Shown here: one piece after another, positions 1-11,000 of the stretch
Layout of the letters: every line of letters starts with the position of its first letter
How positions within the stretch are numbered: position 1 is the first letter of the stretch
NCBI GenBank assembly: GCA_019915015.1
Contig: JAHBBC010000010.1
Location: 1,674,001 to 1,738,000 of the forward strand
Origin: Auriscalpium vulgare
Lineage: Eukaryota; Basidiomycota; Agaricomycetes; Russulales; Auriscalpiaceae
Direction of reading: 5' to 3'
Length of the DNA: 64,000 bases
Made by a program: the position numbers and the translations under genes
Notes under the pieces: model-generated
The model's database searches: none
Told to the model about the DNA's origin: nothing
The model's input: the letters and a program-made list of their open reading frames with translations, nothing else

Positions 1-2244
1 CATATGCAGGATGGCATCGTAGCCAACATGTCCCAGGCGACGGTGCCACGTCTCGAGGTTGGGGGCAGCGCGAGCGAGAAGGGCAAGTTCCGACGGACGA
101 GCGGTGCCATCGAGAGCATACAGGCCACCGACGCGAGCACCAGTGGCGAGAAGGCGGTCGGGGTCGCCGCGGCGGTCAAAGATGTAGACCGACGAGCTGT
201 CGAAAGAGATGCCATAGCGGTCGTCGCACAAGCAGCCGATGGAGACGAGGCGGAGCGCGGCGTCGGGGACGTGCAGAGCCGAGGTGAGCGTGAGGGAGCG
301 GTGAGCGTCCACGACGAGATGGATAGTGCCCTGTCCGACAGCATGGATGAGCGTGCCGCCAATGCCTCGGATGGCACGAGGGTGTGCGAGCGGCGTGTAG
401 TCGCTGAAGTCAGCCCGAGCAGGCGATATGTGAACACTAGCCGCGCTGTCAAGGTAGAACGTCGCGGGCACGGAGGCAGTCGGGGCCGAAGACACGAATG
501 CAGACTCATGAGAGCACGAGATCGCCGCACAGGACCAGAGCGAGCAGTCGTCCGAGAACGCAGCCGTCTCGATCCGAGCCTCAGGGACGGCCGGAGCATA
601 CGCGACGTGGGCAACGGCCGGTGGGGCAGTCGCAGGAGCCGATGTTTTGGCCTTGTCCTTGTCCTTCGCCTCTTTCTTCGCCTGTTCCTTCGCCACTTGT
701 TCGTCGGGCTTGCCGTGGGCCTTCCAGCACTTCTCATGAGGGTGGTTGGTCCTCTGGCAGTGCGCGCAAGGGGGGTAGATGTCGCGTGGACGACCTCCAC
801 TGCCGCCAGCACCCTTCTTCCCCGGAAGGATGGCGGCGGCGGCCGCAGTCGCAGGTGCAACCGACGGTGCGGACGGGTCCGGAGAGTTGGCCAGGCGTAC
901 TTCCTCGTCGATCTGGGCAAGACGGCCATAGATGGAGTTGAAGTCGACAATGCCAGACGTCCGGATGCCATCATAGAGAGTGGGTCGGTGTGCGCTGAGG
1001 GCGTTGAGCGCAAGGACGGCAGCGAGTTCGTCGGGTGCCATGGTGCCCATCGAGAAGATAGCCTTGACGTCGTCGCAGATGGCTTCCATCGTGGGCATGA
1101 GTTCGCCCGAGGCAGGGAACCTGCGAGCAAACGCACGGCGGATCGTGGAGACCTGTCCAAGGATCCCGGCGCCGACGTAGAGACGACGCATGCCATCCCA
1201 CAGGCTGCGTGCGTCCGGGAAGCGGATAGACTGCTGGATGCGACGCGCCTGACCATGTTCCACAGTGCTGAAGAGGAGACGGACAACGACTTGGTCATAG
1301 CGATCCCAAATGTATGCGCCTACCGGGTCGGACAAGGTGTTTGGCTGTGTGGACGTGCCGTCGATGTAGCCTCGAAGGGCGATGAGATCGATCTGGCTGG
1401 CGAAGGCGCGTGCCCAGGAGGCGTAGTTGCGCTCCGTGAGTTTGTCGACTGCGCGGTCGTTGAACTTCGATTGATAGTTCACGAGGTGGAGGTTCAGTGT
1501 GTGTTCGTCCTGGGGAGCCAGGGGGCACCGGATGAGTGAGCGACCACCGTCGAGTGCGGTGAACGTCGGATCGGGCCCGAGAGGCGCCGTGAACTGGTTG
1601 TTCCAGCTGGAGGAACCCATTTGCGTATACGCGCTGAAGGGTCCGTACGCTTGGGTAGCTCCGGGCAGGTGGCCACCACCCAGAGCCCCCAGCGCGGGAG
1701 CCGCCGGCGGCGGGATGACCGGTGCCGCGAAATGGGAGGCGAACGGCGCGGGAGCGGATGCAAACGGAATGAATTTGGCGGGAGCCGGAGCCAGGGGAGG
1801 GGCGAATGCCTGGCCAGTCGGACGCGGTGCAGTGCCGGCCGTCTGGGCGTGGGCGTGAGCCGATTGCTGGTTCGGTGTGCCGCCGGTTGGGTTGGCCGGT
1901 GGAGGCGCTGACACGAATGGCGGCGGTGCGCTCTGGGGATGATCCGACGATGCGGATGAGTGAGAGCGGGCCGATCCACTGTGGTGGGAGGAGAGTGGTC
2001 CGAACCAGCCTGGAGACTGGGCGCCGGACTCAGCGGGTGCCGCGCTGGGCGCATAGTGCGAGAGCGGCGTGACGGATGGTTGGAGGGAGTTCCACGGGGA
2101 CGTCGACAAGGAACCCGCAGGGAAGAGGAGATGCTGGGGTTGCGTAGGGATCGGAGAGAGTAGCGTACCATCGCCCTGTCCAGTCACCCCTCCTCCGCCA
2201 GGTGGAAAGTCGCCCGCGGGGTTCGTCCAACCGTTCTGGGACAT
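1..2244 (-). CDS. Copia (Ty1-type) retrotransposon Gag-Pol, 5' part
   Basis: One uninterrupted minus-strand frame of 748 codons runs from an ATG 96 bp inside the LTR to the window edge, where it continues. The first ~420 residues are a Pro/Ala/Ser-rich leader followed by a Gag region. Near residue 495 is a zinc knuckle, CAHCQRTNHPHEKC (CX2CX4HX4C). Near residue 600 is an aspartic protease site, FYLDSAASVHIS. The last residues in view, WHRRLGHVGYDAILHM, are the GAG-pre-integrase motif that precedes the integrase zinc finger. The order Gag-protease-integrase in one frame is that of Copia elements. Integrase and reverse transcriptase lie outside the window. No stop or frameshift is seen, so this copy may be recent. 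The long plus-strand frame over the same bases is an antisense shadow. Confidence 0.9.
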   Translation of the reverse strand, partial: MSQNGWTNPAGDFPPGGGGVTGQGDGTLLSPIPTQPQHLLFPAGSLSTSPWNSLQPSVTPLSHYAPSAAPAESGAQSPGWFGPLSSHHSGSARSHSSASSDHPQSAPPPFVSAPPPANPTGGTPNQQSAHAHAQTAGTAPRPTGQAFAPPLAPAPAKFIPFASAPAPFASHFAAPVIPPPAAPALGALGGGHLPGATQAYGPFSAYTQMGSSSWNNQFTAPLGPDPTFTALDGGRSLIRCPLAPQDEHTLNLHLVNYQSKFNDRAVDKLTERNYASWARAFASQIDLIALRGYIDGTSTQPNTLSDPVGAYIWDRYDQVVVRLLFSTVEHGQARRIQQSIRFPDARSLWDGMRRLYVGAGILGQVSTIRRAFARRFPASGELMPTMEAICDDVKAIFSMGTMAPDELAAVLALNALSAHRPTLYDGIRTSGIVDFNSIYGRLAQIDEEVRLANSPDPSAPSVAPATAAAAAILPGKKGAGGSGGRPRDIYPPCAHCQRTNHPHEKCWKAHGKPDEQVAKEQAKKEAKDKDKAKTSAPATAPPAVAHVAYAPAVPEARIETAAFSDDCSLWSCAAISCSHESAFVSSAPTASVPATFYLDSAASVHISPARADFSDYTPLAHPRAIRGIGGTLIHAVGQGTIHLVVDAHRSLTLTSALHVPDAALRLVSIGCLCDDRYGISFDSSSVYIFDRRGDPDRLLATGARVGGLYALDGTARPSELALLARAAPNLETWHRRLGHVGYDAILHM

Positions 2245-2326
2245 GACGCGTTGTAGATGGGAGACGAGCGTGAACGTGAGGTAGCAGCGTGAAGCGCAGG
2301 GTAGTCTTCGACGTGTCACGCTCGGC

Positions 2327-2340
2327 GGGGCCCAATAACC
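2327..2340 (-). promoter_or_regulatory. Primer-binding site, half-tRNA type
   Basis: Directly after the LTR the minus strand reads GGTTATTGGGCCCC. This is close to the complement of the anticodon arm of initiator tRNA-Met (GGTTATGGGCCC, with one extra T here), the site used by Copia-type elements that prime from a tRNA half. The assignment rests on position plus this match. Confidence 0.6.
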
Positions 2341-2670
2341 TGTTGTAATCTAGCGACGCGTATCAGGATACACTCACTCGAGGGGAAAGGAAAGCGAGTA
2401 GTCTATTCACCTAGCGACGCGTATCAGGATACACTACATACAAGTCGTGTGAGTACAGCGTGCAAGGCGAAGCAGCGAGCGCATACATACCTCACTCGAG
2501 GGGAAAGGAAAGCGAGTGAGGCATCCGAGCATGGCCCGCAGGTATAAGAGAGAAGCAGTAAGCATGTGAAAGTCCAAACGTAGCGTAAGGTGCAGAGATC
2601 GAATAGAAGCACAAACAAATCGGGAACAACATCAAGAGCGCGTCCGCCGTGCCACCGGCGTCCGCCAACA
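2341..2670 (-). repeat. 5' long terminal repeat of the Copia element
   Basis: On the minus strand this 330 bp stretch begins TGTTGGCGG and ends ATTACAACA, giving the TGTTG...CAACA ends typical of Copia LTRs. A TATA-like CTCTTATACC lies at 2541-2550. Homology of the right flank to the second kinase copy resumes within a base or two of 2671, which fixes that border. Two motifs are each present twice inside: a 26-mer at 2374-2399 and 2492-2517, and a 24-mer at 2351-2374 and 2412-2435. The partner LTR and the target-site duplication lie off the left edge. Confidence 0.85.
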
Positions 2671-3424
2671 GTACCGGAAAACCCACGTGCCTCCGACGCA
2701 TGGCGCAATGTACACGTTAAGCTCGCCGATGTCGGAGTTGGTGCGTGAATACGGCCATCTTGATAATCACGTGGAAACTGACGCACTTGTCGCATAAGCC
2801 TGCTGGGCCGACAAGGTGTCTGAACATTACACTCAAATCATCCAGAGTCCAGCTTTGCGCGCGCCCGAGGTATGCATCAGAGCAAGGTGGGGAAAACCCG
2901 CGGACGTATGGAGTTTGGGTTGCACGGTGCGTGCTGCTCTGCGTCCCCATAAAAGCGCGTAGCCATTTCTGACATGCATGCAAGATTTATGAGCTTTGCT
3001 TTGGGATACCTCTATTTCCTCCCAAAGCGAAAGACACGACACTCCCCGTCATGCACGTTGAAGTGTTTGGTGACTACCCTCTGGAGCTGGTTCAACGCGG
3101 CAGGCAAAGCGAAGCCTGGTTCAACTCAGACGGTCGGTGTTCGGTCCTTTTACGGGTGAACTTGTTTTGATGTTTCGGTGTCAAGGTTTGTCGAAACATA
3201 AACTGGCGAAGCCCATAAGTCTCCCTTTCGATCGACTCGTTTCGCGACGAACGGATGCGGACCACTTGTTTGTCGACTTCATGAAAAGGATACTCACGCT
3301 AGACCCGGACCGCCGACCCACTTGCAAGGAGCTACTCGCGCATGAGTGGGTCAATCCGTGCGTCATTCGTTCTCATCATACGTCGATTGGAAGTGACAAG
3401 AACAACATTTGTAGTCAAGACTGA
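2671..3424 (+). pseudogene. SRPK-like protein kinase, copy 1, C-terminal part cut by Copia
   Basis: This is collinear with the C-lobe half of the next gene (copy 2). It keeps the same exon pieces: the end of the DxG segment (VKLADVGV), ACWADKVSE, the activation-segment end IIQSPALRAPEVCIRARWG, WSLGC, FNSDG, and LTLDPDRRPTCKELLAHEWV. The equivalent introns are recognisable, for example the one ending GTCAAG before the LSKHKLAKP exon. The 5' two thirds (glycine loop, VAIK and HRD) are separated from it by the Copia element and would lie left of the window. The remaining exons read through, so disruption looks recent relative to the duplication. It ends with a short tail and TGA. Confidence 0.75.
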
Positions 3425-3975
3425 AGAGTTACATAGTTCCTGTTTACTTACATTTACCATGGCCAATGTTGGCAATCCCATCACATCTCCTTGCTCATTC
3501 CAATCATGCTACTGATCAGCGAGTGTCAGTCGTGTGGCAGCGACGCGGCCTTGTAGACTCGGAGTGGTCATGATCATATATGAAAGTTGAAAGGGGCCTT
3601 CGGCGGTGCGAGAAATGCCGGGAGCCCGACTCCAGAAATCGGTGACTGTGATAACTCGGTGAACTGAAGGTGTGACTAGTAGCCATGCCTCCGATCAGCG
3701 AACGAGAAACGTGAAACGTGTGATTTATACCAACTACGCTACATAAGCAGCTCACTGGTGAGACCTCGTTGGTACACAGTACAAAACAAAGGAAAGTCAG
3801 GAACGTAACAAAGGGCGAATGTGAGCCAGATTGCCCGGCAATCGTGAAGCTATGGAAGAGGTGGAGTCGCGCGAACGAACAGGTGAGGTTGGTGAAGTAC
3901 GAAAACTTAGAGGCGGGTCAGCCGATCACAAGAGCCTCGGTATTTGCCGGCACCAGCTTTACAACCACCACTCGG

Positions 3976-5847
3976 ATGTGGCACACGTTTCGGAGGCTCC
4001 CCGTTCTGCGTCGTTTCCTTCCCTCAGCGACACCCCCTCACCCCCAGAACCTCCAGAATACTCATCAGGGCGCGTCCGCTCCTACACCTCTAGATTGGGC
4101 GAAATTCGAGGAGCCTTTAGAAGGCTACGGCAGCGACTTCGGATACCTTCCCGTAGCCATTGGCGACGTGTTGGATTCCCGCTATGTCATCAAGCGCAAG
4201 CTAGGGTGGGGAAATTACTCCACTGTATGGCTCGCTGAACAGCAAAAGTACGAAATGTTGCCGTCACGATCAACCTTCCCGCTGACAGCCGTGTGGCGCA
4301 CCGACAGCTCTCCCCGATTCTCTGCTCTGAAGATTCTGACCAGTAAGCCCTGCCTCGTGTGCACCAGTCTTGGCTGAGCTTTTACGATTTGCAGGTCGCG
4401 CGACGGATGCAGATGAATTGCACGAACTCGAATATCTGCAAGAGATCCGAGACAAGAACGCTGGGCATCCGGGGCATGCGCATAATGTCCAGCTGCTGGA
4501 CCACTTCTATCATGAGGCTAATGGAGCGCGGCATCTCTGTCTCGTCACAGAGCCGATGTGTGAGACCCTGTCTGCCTTTGCGGCGGGATGGCAGTCCCGC
4601 GCCTTGCCAATACCTCTTGTCAGGCAAGTCGCTCGGCAGGTTTTATACGGCCTTGACTACCTGCACAGCGAGTGCAACATCATCCACACAGGTGCGCGAT
4701 CTTTTTGTCTGAACTATAAGCCGCCTTTTCTCAAACTTGTATACTGCAGACCTCAAACCATCAAACATATTGTTCGCTCCACTTGGCGACCCTACGTCTC
4801 TATTCGCCGCTGCCGCCACTGCCGCACCGTTTGACGGTCACAATGAGACGTCTGTCGGTTTGGATCCAAACGGGCGCTCCATCGCACGTGTTCCACAGAA
4901 CCGCATCCTTTTCCCTATACCGGAAAACCTAAAGGCTGCCGACGCATGGCGCAACGCGCACGTCAAGCTCGCCGATGTCGGAGTCGGTGCGTAACCGTAG
5001 TCATCTTGATATTCACGTGGCAACTGACGCTCTCGCCGCGTAAGCCTGCTGGGCCGACAAGGTGTCTGAATGCCCCTTTGATGTCATCCAGAGTCCTGCA
5101 TTGCGCGCGCCAGAGGTATGCATCGGAGCGGAATGGGGAAAGCCCGCTGACGTATGGAGTTTTGGTTGCATGGTGCGTGCTGCTCTGCGTCCCCATAAAT
5201 GCGCGTGGCCTTCTTGACACACATTCAAGATTTATGAGCTTTGCTTCGGGAGACCGATATTTCCTCCCAAAGCGATGGACACGGTACTCCCCGTCCTGCA
5301 AGTTGAAGTGTTTGGTGACTACCCTCTGGAGCTGGTTCAACGCGGCAGGCACGGCGACGCCTATTTCAACTCAGACGGTTGGTGGTCGGTCCTGTTACGC
5401 GACGCATTCCTGTTTTGATGTTTTTGGGGTCAAGGTTCGTCGAAACATCACTTGCCGAGACGCATAAGTCTGCCGTTCGATCAACTCCTCTCGCGACGAT
5501 CGGATGTGGACCAGGACCACTTGCTCGTCGACTTCATGAAAAGGATACTCACGCTAGACCCGGACCGCCGACCCACTTGCCAGGAGCTCCTCGCGCACGA
5601 GTGGGTCAATTCGTGCGTTGTTCGTCCTCATCATACATCGACTGGAAGTGACAAGAACAAATTCATTCTAGTCAGGACTGAAGAGACTTGGTCACATAGT
5701 TCCTGTTTACTTACATCTACCATGCCAATGTCGGCAATACCACCACAACTCCTTACCTTAGTGGACTCATGCTACCGAAGCGAGAGTCGGTCGTGTGGCA
5801 GCGACGCGGTCTGCAGACTCGGAGTGGTCATCATCTATGTAAGTTGA
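3976..5847 (+). CDS. SRPK-like serine/threonine kinase, copy 2
   Basis: A protein kinase related to SR-protein kinases, which phosphorylate Arg-Ser-rich splicing factors. The ATG chosen begins MWHTFRRLP. Motifs in order: IGDVLDSRYVIKRKLGWGNY (SRPK-type entry and glycine loop), the lysine in SALKILT, IIHTDLKPSNIL (the HTDLKP form of HRD is typical of SRPKs), VKLADVGVACWADK, ALRAPEVCIGAEWG, DVWSFGCM, and LDPDRRPTCQELLAHEWV. About five short introns are inferred: GTAAGC after ILT, GTGCGC after IIHT, GTGCGT inside the DVG-ACW junction, GTGCGT after FGCM, and GTTGGT after FNSDG. The region between DLKPSN and ADVG is the expected spacer. The C-terminal tail after HEWV is longer than in copy 1 and its end is uncertain. 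The substrate cannot be told from sequence. Confidence 0.75.
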
Positions 5848-6116
5848 AAGCCATCGGCGGTGCGAGAAGCGCCGGGAGCCCGACTCCAGAAAACAGTGAC
5901 TGTAATAAGTCGGTGAACTGAAGGTGGTAGTACTACGTGGAGATGTGCGATCTCTGACGGCGACCGTGAAGGCGTTTCGGTGAGGGTGGTCGGAACCAAG
6001 AGTCTTTACATAAGTGTTAGCTGCCCTCATGTGTTGCCTCGTAACGCGTAACCACTGGCAGTCCGTATTGATGACGATCATGTTTAGAGTGGGGCGGATC
6101 GTCGTCCACCAAAACA
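5848..6116. other. Intergenic; part of the kinase 3' flank duplication
   Basis: No gene is seen. Up to about 5920 the sequence matches the 3' flank of kinase copy 1 (about 3520-3690), so the duplicated unit includes downstream non-coding DNA. Confidence 0.6.
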
Positions 6117-7113
6117 TTATCCGGCATATGCGCCATATACTTTACGAGTGACGCCCGATGGGAGTGCTGTACAGTGATGAAAAGTAGTCCGAAGGTGAGA
6201 ACAAAATTGAAGAGCGGTGCTTACCGACTGCTTTCGAACCGTACTGAACAAGAGGACCAGAGGCGCGGAGCAAAGCCCTTGCATCGTCCGACGGAGTATA
6301 CGTGACCTTCCGGGCAACTCTTTGGTTGAAGGGGCTCCTGTTCTTCTTTAATGCGACTTCGATGAAGGGGAGCGGCATGAAGCACGTCGCATTGAAATCC
6401 AACGCCACCAGGATCAACCGGCCATCCTCCATCGTACGCTTCCTGAAGTTACCCGGGTAGAGATCGGAAGGACAAAGGAATCGACCGTGGCTGGATAGAT
6501 CGCCTTGGAAATCGATGTGGAGGAGTTTGAAGATCTGATAGTGATATACTTAACTCTGACTTCGCCAAAGCACCTTGAAATATTGGAAACCACTTACTCC
6601 GTACATATGATCGTAGAAGTCCTGGTCGGACCTGTAATTGGCATTGGGAAGCCACTCGGGAAAGAAGGAGTGTACAATAGATCTTGTACCGCCGCCAACG
6701 TGTCCGAGTGTCGCGGTTGGTGGCGGTTGGAGGCCGATCAGCGCCTGGACAGCTTTCGCAACTAGGTCGACGTCTTCTGAGTCGCAATCCAAACCCTCGA
6801 TGTACTCCATGACGATGAAGCCAATTGTCCCGTAGTACTTTGCCGTAAACGCGTGGAATACGCGAGGAGCTTGTATGTCTGAGGCACCAGCGTCGCGGAG
6901 AGCCTTCGCGGTCCAATCCTGTGTGCGCGCCTCGACGAGGTCAACGTCGTGTCCATATTTGACCCAGGCAATGACCGACGTAGTAGAAGGATCGACGATG
7001 GTGGTTCCGCGGATGTCTAAGCCGAGATTCACGCATAGTGCCACGATCGTCTCCTCGGAGGGCAGACTCGGGTTGTATAGAAATCCGTACGGTGAAGAGT
7101 CGGAAGACGACAT
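6117..7113 (-). CDS. APH/protein-kinase-like phosphotransferase of unknown substrate
   Basis: A small kinase-fold protein of the aminoglycoside-phosphotransferase-like family common in Agaricomycetes. It starts MSSSDSSPYGFLYNP. A hinge-like IVMEYIEGLD lies near residue 125, the catalytic loop reads CPSDLYPGNF, and the metal-binding loop reads ALDFNATCF, where relatives usually have DFG or DFGAT, so the glycine is replaced by asparagine. Two introns are inferred: 6535-6597 (GTAAGT...CAG, between DHMYG and IFKLLH) and 6167-6224 (GTAAGC...CAG). With both removed the protein ends LPSGVTRKVYGAYAG, a plausible family C-terminus. The natural substrate is unknown. An N-lobe lysine could not be placed with confidence. 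Confidence 0.7.
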
Positions 7114-7429
7114 GGTGACTAGGAGCGAGCATTAAACATACATGAGAACTAGATGGTGAAATATAAAGAGTGCGACGTACTTCGAAGGACTGGCTGGGTA
7201 AAGCCCTTGGTTTGACGACGACGAGAGTAAAGGGTACGGCGCTGGCTTGGTCTTAGGCGCCCAGTACTGGCGGGCGCCCGGGGCGGTGGTCAAGTGAGTC
7301 TTACATAAGCGCTAGCGCTTCTCCGACACTGTACCGTACGGTTGCTCGACCAGAGTGACACAGCTATGAAGGCATTTATCGGACAAAATTATCTGACCGA
7401 TATCTTCGATTCGTATCACTCACGCACTC

Positions 7430-7523
7430 GGGATCCCGCATGATCCCGACAAATCCTGAAGGATCCCGAAGGATCCTGAAGGATCCCAAGCCTGTGCCTG
7501 TTCATTCAGGATCCCGAAGGATA
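7430..7523 (+). repeat. GGATCC decamer repeat, left block
   Basis: Head-to-tail copies of a 10-mer close to GGATCCYGAA, for example GGATCCCGAAGGATCCTGAA, with some degenerate units. It carries GATCCCGACAAATCCTGAAGG at 7442-7462, the reverse complement of which recurs in the right block with one mismatch. Confidence 0.85.
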
Positions 7524-7740
7524 CCTGCTCAAAGGTTTTTTGCTGACATGTCTCGCTCTTTCTACCAAAATCTGTCCTGCAATAAGACAATTATAGTATT
7601 TACAGGTCAAATTGACGGTAAAACAGTTATTTACGTGAGCACCCAGTTAGCCAGAGCCTGGATTCGGGATCCCGATCAGGAGCAAGGTTTGGATCGCGAG
7701 GAATGCAAGCGCATAGTGCACGTTGTATAGAGCTCGAGAA

Positions 7741-7853
7741 ATCCTTCAGGATCCTTCGGGATCCCGCGGGATCCTGCAGGATTGATCGGGATCCTTCAGG
7801 ATCCTGCAGGATTTGTCGGGATCCTTCAGGATCCTTAAGGATCCCTCGGGATC
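7741..7853 (-). repeat. GGATCC decamer repeat, right block (inverted)
   Basis: The same decamer family in opposite orientation (units such as GGATCCTTCA). The segment at 7803-7823 is the inverted copy of 7442-7462 (20 of 21 bases). A single further GGATCC-containing unit sits between the blocks near 7668. Together the blocks could form a hairpin with a loop of about 340 bases. No coding capacity is evident between them. Confidence 0.85.
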
Positions 7854-8055
7854 AAGAGAAATTCTGCGCGAGGAGCTCAATTTTGTCCCATATCGCTCGT
7901 GAAACACAGTCGAGTAGTCATCTCATCTCAATATTGCACTACCTTGTCGCTCTTATCCCTTCGCCGTGATCCTGACCGCGCCTCGCGCTCTGCGTCAAAA
8001 CTTCTGTTAGACACCTCAAGCAGAGACCGGAGCGAGACCGGAGCGAGACCGCAAG

Positions 8056-11000
8056 ATGCCACAAACGAACATCTCCCTCTCGGTCCTCCAGTCTTACTAC
8101 CCCAGCGTCACTTCGCTGTCAACGTATTTGAGCAGCATACTAAATGCAGGCGATGATAGCAGGGCAGAAGATATCTTTCGACACGAGAGCGACGCGACTG
8201 CATACCTGGTGTTTCTCGACAAGTCGTACGTGGCTTGCACGGTGCCGGAGGACGGCGGCAAGGGTGTAGCGTATATAAGGGCGGATGAGTCAATGGTACC
8301 CATGCGCGACGTGAGTTCATTGCTGCTCTCACGGTTCGCCGCTGATCATGCTGCATAGGTTATCGACCGTGCACAAGTGCGGCTGCTCTCGAAGGGGCGC
8401 AAGAAGGTGCCCAATGTCATCACTCTCGGATATCGTCTGGTGAGTCTGTACCTCCGCATCAAGTATCTCATGCTGACATTTGTGGCAGCCCTTTGGCAGA
8501 GATGAGAAGATCGGGGTGACGCGTCAGGGCATCGTGAATGAGCATGTCAACACCAACATCACGGCTCTACAAGGCTCGCAGTGGGAGCGCTTACTGAAGA
8601 GGTATACCCTCGTGCTTTCATCCCCGGGCTTTGCAACTACTGATGCTGCTCCAGGATCGGCGAAGGCGCGATGGTCCATTTGCTGACTGAAACCAGCATT
8701 TTCGTATCGCTGCCGAACGAATGTCTCTGTCAACTCACGGGTCGCCCGGTAGTCGAACTAAAGCCTTCCATGATACCGCTGAGAGTTGGGCTCGCTGCTT
8801 TACATTCAGAGACGAAACTGAAGAGGAAGGCCGACAGGGAGGAGGATGCGGCCGGAAAGCCAACGAAGCGCGCTCGTACAAGCGGCAGGACGGCGAGCGA
8901 CTCTTTGCCAGACCACACGCCTGCAGATATCATCTTCGACCGCTCGCGCATATGCTACGCTCGACCCGCATATATTCCGCATACGGAGATCATCGTTGCC
9001 GGACTGCCTCCCCATCGTGGGTTCCTCGATGCTCTTCCCATCTAAACGCGACATAATATGCCACCTTTCAGATGTCCTCAATACCCTGCGGCCATCCTTT
9101 CACCGTAGCAAGAAGCAGCGGCAAGAACCTGACCCTCGGAAGCAGATAGACGACGCCCGCCACCTGGCGAAGTACGTCTTTGCGCGCCAGTACGGCTTAT
9201 CCCATCCTTTTGCGGCTTCGACAAATCTACACCATCTGCCGGACTACTCGAATCGCGAGGAGGAAATCAAGGTGGACCCTTCGATTCCTCAGGGTCATTA
9301 GGAGTCGGTCTGACTACATTCCCAGGCCAAGGGCAGGTCTTCGACACCAAAGAGGGTTAAGCCTGCCCTGGATCTGTTGGAGAAGGTCATTTGGAGACAT
9401 GGTAGATGCGCTTATAGAGCCCTCAGAGACATGGCTTGCCCTTCTAAGGTGCGTGCGCCTTACGTATCGTCTCGAATCTGTTGACGGAAACGTATTTAGC
9501 TTCCGAGTGCCCAGCAATCCCAACCGCTCGACTCCTCTGTCATCCTTGTATGATATGTTCTTTCCATATAGCGGGTACTCTCTGATTGTCCTACAGGAGC
9601 TTATGTCGGAGCAATCTATTATTCTGCGATCACAGCCGTCTCTGAACACAAGTGTCGTGTCTGGAAACCCACCTCTCGGCTTGACACAGCTCTCTGCTAA
9701 GGCAAAGAGCAAGCCACGCTTTGCGGAATTTGCCTGTAGCAATTTCGAGGCGAGTGGCGCGCCTTCGCCTTCAATATTCTAGCTGACACTGAGAAAGGTC
9801 TTTCGCTTCGCAGTGCTAGCTACCAAGGCCGTCATCCCTCAAGCTCTTTGGGGCTCTAAGGATAATTTCAAGTCAGTCATGGAAGGTCTGTTCTCGCGAT
9901 TTTGACCATAGGGAAGTTGGTGACGCCTTCCCAAAGTTGTCAGGGACTACGTATCATGCCGAAGACACGAGTCAATCTCGCTTCATTCCATATTGCAGGG
10001 TCTAAAGACAACGTCATGCCGCTGGCTGTGCCCCAGTGGCTCGTCCGTACATGTCCCGGTGTCTGATACACTGAAGCGCCGTGAGCTCTTGGAAGAGTTC
10101 ATTCTGTGGTACTTCGGTTCATTCCTTGCACCGCTACTACGGGTGAGCATGGTTCTCTAGATTGGTAGTGTCTCCTTTTTTCTGAGAAATTTCATCGTCC
10201 CCAGACCACGTTCTATGTGACAGAGTCGTCGGCTTTCAAGAATCGTATACTATATTTCCGCCAGGATGACTGGGACATCCTGTGTGCCCCTCTTATTGAG
10301 CGGCTAACCACGGAGACCTTTTACAAACTAGAGAAGGTGTGTGTCTTTTTCTGTATGGAACACGAGCTCATCTGGGACAAGGACGAAGCCGAGGAAATCC
10401 TTCGCCAGCGCAAACTGGGTTTTTCGTTTGTACGTCTCCTGCCGAAGGACACCGGAGTGCGTCCTATCGTGAACCTGAGACGAAAGAAAGTGGACTTGAA
10501 GGTGCGAGAGTGCGCTGTGCTTGCTTCACACACGTGTCTGAACTCGGTCCAGTTCGCTCGCTATGGGCAATCGATCAATGACATTCTCCAGGCCACATTC
10601 CAGATACTCACATACGAAAAGGTAAGTGGCAGTCTACACCCGAAGCAATTGTCATTGACGATGTATCATCCAAGAACTCCAGACCAGAGCTAGTTGGCTC
10701 TTCGGTTTTCGGACACAACGAGATTTACTCACAGTTGAAGGCATATAAGACTCGCCTACAAGCTGTCGCCCCTTCTGGATCTCTGTATGTCCCTCCGATG
10801 TATCCATCGCAGGTTTCTGCTGATGTTGAACGAGACCGAAACTTTACTTTGTCAAGGTCGACGTTCAGGCGTGCTTTGACACCATTGAGCAGTCGAAGCT
10901 TCTTGGAATTCTGAAGCGCATTCTGACTGAGGTGCGCCTCGAGTGTTCATGCTGTATGATGCGGAGACGGAGGTGTATCTTATAATTGCAGGAGTCATAT

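Noticed and set aside
4..1539. A 511-codon plus-strand frame at the left edge
   Set aside because: It is antisense to the Copia Gag-Pol frame, which carries a zinc knuckle, protease site and WHRRLGH motif; the plus frame has no motif and a composition typical of GC-rich shadows.
7430..7853. CRISPR-like array
   Set aside because: Units are contiguous 10-mers with no spacers, the blocks are inverted, and the genome is eukaryotic.
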